In this document: positions 61,424-64,000 of the stretch, one piece after another
Numbering within the stretch: position 1 is the stretch's first letter
How the letters are laid out: each line of letters starts with the position of its first letter
Source of the DNA: an uncultured Oscillospiraceae bacterium
GTDB lineage: Bacteria; Bacillota; Clostridia; Oscillospirales; Ruminococcaceae
Direction of reading: 5' to 3'
Assembly: GCA_934539585.1 (NCBI GenBank)
Contig: CAKTCT010000001.1
Coordinates: forward strand, 1-64,000
Length of the DNA stretch: 64,000 nucleotides
The notes under the pieces: model-generated
The model's database searches: none
Told to the model about the DNA's origin: nothing
The model's input: only the letters and a program-made list of their open reading frames with translations
Position numbers and translations under genes: made by a program

Positions 61424-62959
61424 ATGAACCAGACGTTAAAAGAAAAAATAATCGAATCCCTGACGTCCGTGCTGCCGATCACGTTGATCGTGATCCTGCT
61501 CAGCGTCACCATTACGCCCCTGCCGGCGGGAACCATGATGATGTTTCTCACCGGCGCCTGTCTTCTGATCGTAGGGATGGGCTTTTTCTCCCTTGGCACC
61601 GATATGGCCATGATGCCCATTGGCGACGGCATCGGCGCGGAGATCACCAAGTCCCGGAAGCTCTGGCTGATGCTCATCGTGGGCTTTTTCATCGGCACAG
61701 TCGTCACCATTGCAGAGCCGGACCTTTCCGTTCTGGCCAATCAGGTCCCGGCGGTGCCCAATCTGGTGCTGATCCTTACCGTGGCCGTGGGCGTGGGCTT
61801 TTTCCTGGTGGTGGCCATTCTGCGGACAGTGTTCCAGATTCCGCTTTCCAAGATGCTGGTGTTTTTCTACCTGCTGGTTTTCGTCCTGGCGTTTTTCGCC
61901 CCCAAGGATTTCATTGCCGTAGCCTTTGACTCCGGCGGCGTGACCACGGGACCCATTACCGTTCCCTTTATCATGGCTCTAGGCATCGGCATGGCCTCCA
62001 TCCGCAGCGACAGCGGCTCCCGGGAGGACAGCTTCGGCCTGGTGGCGCTGTGCAGCATCGGACCCATCCTGGCGGTGCTGCTGCTGGGGATTTTCTACAA
62101 TCCCACCTCCACCGGATACCAGCAGACCCAGGTGCCCGATATCGGCACCACGGCGGACCTGGCCCGGGAATTCGCAGGAGGCTTTCCCACCTATCTGAAA
62201 GAGGTGGCCATTGCGCTGACGCCGATTCTGGTCTGCGTGGTCCTTTTCCAGCTGTTCACCCGGCGGTTCCGGATGCGGCAGGGGCTGCGCATCGGCGTGG
62301 GTGCGGTGTATACGTTTATCGGCCTGGTGCTCTTTCTTACCGGCGTCAATGTGGGCTTTATGCCTGCCGGCTACTACATCGGCTCGCTGCTGGCGGAGTC
62401 CTCCCGGCGGTGGCTGCTGATCCCCCTGGGAATGATCATCGGCTACTTCATCGTGGCGGCGGAGCCTGCGGTCCATGTGCTGAACAAGCAGGTGGAGGAA
62501 ATCTCCGACGGCGCGATTCCCCAGAAATCCATGCAGCTGTGCCTGTCCATCGGCGTTGCCGTGTCCATCGGACTGGCGATGCTGCGGATTCTCACCGGCA
62601 TTTCCATCTTCTGGCTGCTGATTCCCGGCTACGCCATCGCCATCGGCCTGACCTTTGTCACGCCGAAGATTTTCACCGGCATCGCCTTTGACTCCGGCGG
62701 CGTGGCCAGCGGACCGATGACCGCCACCTTCCTGCTCCCCTTCGCCATGGGCGCCTGCGAGAGCATGGGAGGGAACGTTCTGACCGACGCTTTCGGCATC
62801 GTCGCCATGGTGGCGATGACGCCGTTGATCACCATTCAGCTTATGGGCCTGATTTCCAAGGGCCGTCAGAAAAATGCCAGCCGGCAGCCTGAACTCCCGG
62901 CGGCAGAGGAAGAAATCATCGACTTTGAGGAGAATTCCGATGAAGAAGCAACTGTTTAA
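61424..62959 (+). CDS. DUF1538 membrane protein, tandem repeat
   Basis: A 511-residue polytopic protein with about 12 TM segments made of two homologous DUF1538 halves. The repeat is clear in FDSGGVTTGPITVPF (about 169-183) and FDSGGVASGPMTATF (about 423-437), re-entrant-like motifs placed in equivalent positions. The architecture suggests a two-fold pseudosymmetric transporter; substrate is unknown. The next gene encodes a PII-like protein and begins inside the last 20 nt of this gene, so the pair probably works together, as AmtB with GlnK. RBS AAGAGGTGG. Confidence 0.88.
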   Translation: MNQTLKEKIIESLTSVLPITLIVILLSVTITPLPAGTMMMFLTGACLLIVGMGFFSLGTDMAMMPIGDGIGAEITKSRKLWLMLIVGFFIGTVVTIAEPDLSVLANQVPAVPNLVLILTVAVGVGFFLVVAILRTVFQIPLSKMLVFFYLLVFVLAFFAPKDFIAVAFDSGGVTTGPITVPFIMALGIGMASIRSDSGSREDSFGLVALCSIGPILAVLLLGIFYNPTSTGYQQTQVPDIGTTADLAREFAGGFPTYLKEVAIALTPILVCVVLFQLFTRRFRMRQGLRIGVGAVYTFIGLVLFLTGVNVGFMPAGYYIGSLLAESSRRWLLIPLGMIIGYFIVAAEPAVHVLNKQVEEISDGAIPQKSMQLCLSIGVAVSIGLAMLRILTGISIFWLLIPGYAIAIGLTFVTPKIFTGIAFDSGGVASGPMTATFLLPFAMGACESMGGNVLTDAFGIVAMVAMTPLITIQLMGLISKGRQKNASRQPELPAAEEEIIDFEENSDEEATV

Positions 62960-63614
62960 ACTCCTGGTCACCATTGTGGACCGGGCAAAGGGCGAGCGGA
63001 TCGCGGCCATCTGCCGGGAGCAGGGGGTCCTGTTCCAGATGGTCTGCCTGGGACACGGAACGGCCAGCTCGGAGGTCCTGGACCTGCTGGGGCTGGGGCG
63101 GACGGAAAAGGCCGTGGTGCTGAGCCTGGTCCCCGGCGGGGACGTTTCCGGCATTTTCCGCGCCTTTGCCGATAAGATGCAGATTTTAGGGCCGGGCAGC
63201 GGAATCGCTTTTTCGCTGCCGCTGTCCAGCATCGGCGCGGCGTTGTCCGCAGTGGGCGCAAAAACTGATGAAGTCGAGACAAAGGGGGAAAATCCTGTGA
63301 TGGATTCCGCAGTACAGAAAGACCTGGTCCTGGCGGTGGTAGAGCCGGGACACACCGATGAAGCCATGGAGGCCGCCCGTCAGGTGGGCGCCCGCGGCGG
63401 CACTGTTCTCCACGCCCGGGATATGGGCTCCGAGGAGGCCGCCAGGTTCTTTGGGATTTCCATCCGTCCGGAGCGGGAGATTCTGGCCGTCGTCGTGACC
63501 CGGGAGATGCGCCAGGCCGTGATGCAGGCCATCAGCCGGGCGGCGGGCTCCCAGACCCCGGCCAAGGGGCTGATCCTCTCCATTCCCGTGGACGAGGCCA
63601 TCGGCATGCGATAA
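62940..63614 (+). CDS. Tandem PII-like signalling protein
   Basis: A 224-residue cytoplasmic protein with two PII-like (ferredoxin-fold) modules, about 1-110 (LFKLLVTIVDRAKGERIAAICRE...) and about 122-224 (KDLVLAVVEPGHTDEAMEAARQVGARGGTVLHARD). The second half has the GARGGTVLHARD stretch typical of PII-related proteins before the T-loop region. A typical uridylylated T-loop Tyr is not evident. ATG 62940 follows GAGGAG and overlaps the DUF1538 gene by 20 nt. It may regulate DUF1538 by nucleotide or metabolite binding; that is inference. Confidence 0.85.
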   Translation: MKKQLFKLLVTIVDRAKGERIAAICREQGVLFQMVCLGHGTASSEVLDLLGLGRTEKAVVLSLVPGGDVSGIFRAFADKMQILGPGSGIAFSLPLSSIGAALSAVGAKTDEVETKGENPVMDSAVQKDLVLAVVEPGHTDEAMEAARQVGARGGTVLHARDMGSEEAARFFGISIRPEREILAVVVTREMRQAVMQAISRAAGSQTPAKGLILSIPVDEAIGMR

Positions 63615-63615
63615 C

Positions 63616-63653
63616 AAAAAGCGGCAGACAGGCGTTCCTGTTTGCCGCTTTTT
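63616..63653 (+). terminator. Terminator of the DUF1538-PII operon
   Basis: An 11-bp outer stem (63616-63626 AAAAAGCGGCA with 63643-63653) plus an inner ACAGG/CCTGT stem, ending in five U. Confidence 0.94.
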
Positions 63654-63694
63654 CCTGGAAAAAGTGAAATCTTTCATAAGACGCCCGGTTTCGA

Positions 63695-63723
63695 TTGACG
63701 GATGCCCGGGGGTGTGGTATACT
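63695..63723 (+). promoter_or_regulatory. Promoter of uppP
   Basis: TTGACG (63695-63700), 17-bp spacer, TATACT (63718-63723); leader about 30 nt. Confidence 0.88.
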
Positions 63724-63759
63724 CGGAAGGAGTAATACAGCAGCAAAGGAGAAAGGCAT

Positions 63760-64000
63760 ATGGCTGGCTTTTTGGAGTTTTTGAAGGTGGTTTTCCTGGG
63801 CATCGTGGAGGGCATTACCGAATGGCTGCCCATCAGCAGCACCGGACACATGCTCCTGGTGGACGAATTCATCCATCTGGATGTGAGCAAGGAGTTCAAG
63901 GAGGTTTTCTTCTTCGTCATTCAGTTCGGCGCGATCCTGGCGGTTATCGTGCTGTTCTGGCACAAGATGTTCCCCTTCCAGTTCAAGGATAAGTCCAAGC
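63760..64000 (+). CDS. uppP: Undecaprenyl-diphosphatase UppP (BacA), 5' part
   Basis: Only the first 80 codons are inside the window; the frame is open at the right edge. It starts MAGFLEFLKVVFLGIVEG and contains the UppP motif EGITEWLPISSTGHMLL (about 17-33) with the conserved Glu residues, then a second TM (FFFVIQFGAILAVIVLF). The enzyme recycles undecaprenyl pyrophosphate to the monophosphate carrier at the membrane and gives bacitracin tolerance. RBS AAAGGAGAAAGG, own promoter upstream. Confidence 0.95.
   Translation, partial: MAGFLEFLKVVFLGIVEGITEWLPISSTGHMLLVDEFIHLDVSKEFKEVFFFVIQFGAILAVIVLFWHKMFPFQFKDKSK

Overview
The window is a chromosomal segment of a fairly GC-rich, endospore-forming member of the Clostridia, most like the Oscillospiraceae. 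Evidence seen: sporulation/germination genes (ypeB, a spoVB-type flippase, a ytaF-like gene), sigma-A style promoters with 16-17 bp spacers, TTG and GTG starts with good Shine-Dalgarno sites, a yybP-ykoY riboswitch, and anaerobe enzymes such as [4Fe-4S] serine dehydratase, Na+-pump decarboxylase subunits and a 2-hydroxyacyl-CoA dehydratase activase. The family placement is inference; there is no rRNA or tRNA here to test it.

Layout. 0.1-6.5 kb, minus strand: nickel-pincer cofactor genes larE-larB-larC behind a GNAT acetyltransferase, then asnS, then the two serine dehydratase subunits. 6.7-11.0 kb, plus: an ECF sigma/anti-sigma operon with two unknown membrane proteins, then the gamma and beta subunits of a sodium-translocating decarboxylase. 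11.2-16.3 kb: a MerR regulator facing a redox island (Fe-alcohol dehydrogenase, two flavodoxin-like proteins, aldo/keto reductase, a frameshifted lipoprotein esterase, a DUF4405 membrane protein). 16.7-18.9 kb, minus: mntP under a manganese riboswitch, and a MATE exporter. 19.2-27.2 kb, plus: a complete arginine operon argGHCJBDF. 27.2-39.9 kb: yfbR, a yfhO/csbB-type glycosylation pair, two small genes, an esterase, hflX-ytaF, sfsA, spoVB and tex. 40-44.8 kb, minus: a four-gene Gld-type ABC system. 44.9-51.2 kb: an MFS transporter, an S1-domain protein, an ABC-F ATPase, a hairpin-rich repeat locus and ypeB. 51.3-55.2 kb: an unassigned long non-coding transcription unit, a DUF1292 gene, a probable 6S RNA, and AKR/HAD/SIMPL genes. 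55.4-61.1 kb, plus: a TetR gene followed by a split 2-hydroxyacyl-CoA dehydratase activase system and a CmpB-type membrane protein. 61.2-64.0 kb, plus: a small-RNA-like leader, a DUF1538 membrane protein coupled to a tandem PII-like protein, and the 5' end of uppP.

Most of the window is ordinary housekeeping sequence. The parts that deserve attention are the orphan ~460-nt RNA at 51.33-51.79 kb with its own perfect promoter and terminator; the ~470-bp mirror-symmetric array of perfect hairpins at 49.34-49.81 kb and its dispersed relatives, which sit directly against the stop codons of minus-strand genes; the DUF1538/tandem-PII pair with its leader RNA; and several gene-boundary oddities (non-AUG tex start, a 206-bp sfsA/spoVB antisense overlap, an alcohol dehydrogenase with a damaged 5' end, and a G-run frameshift).
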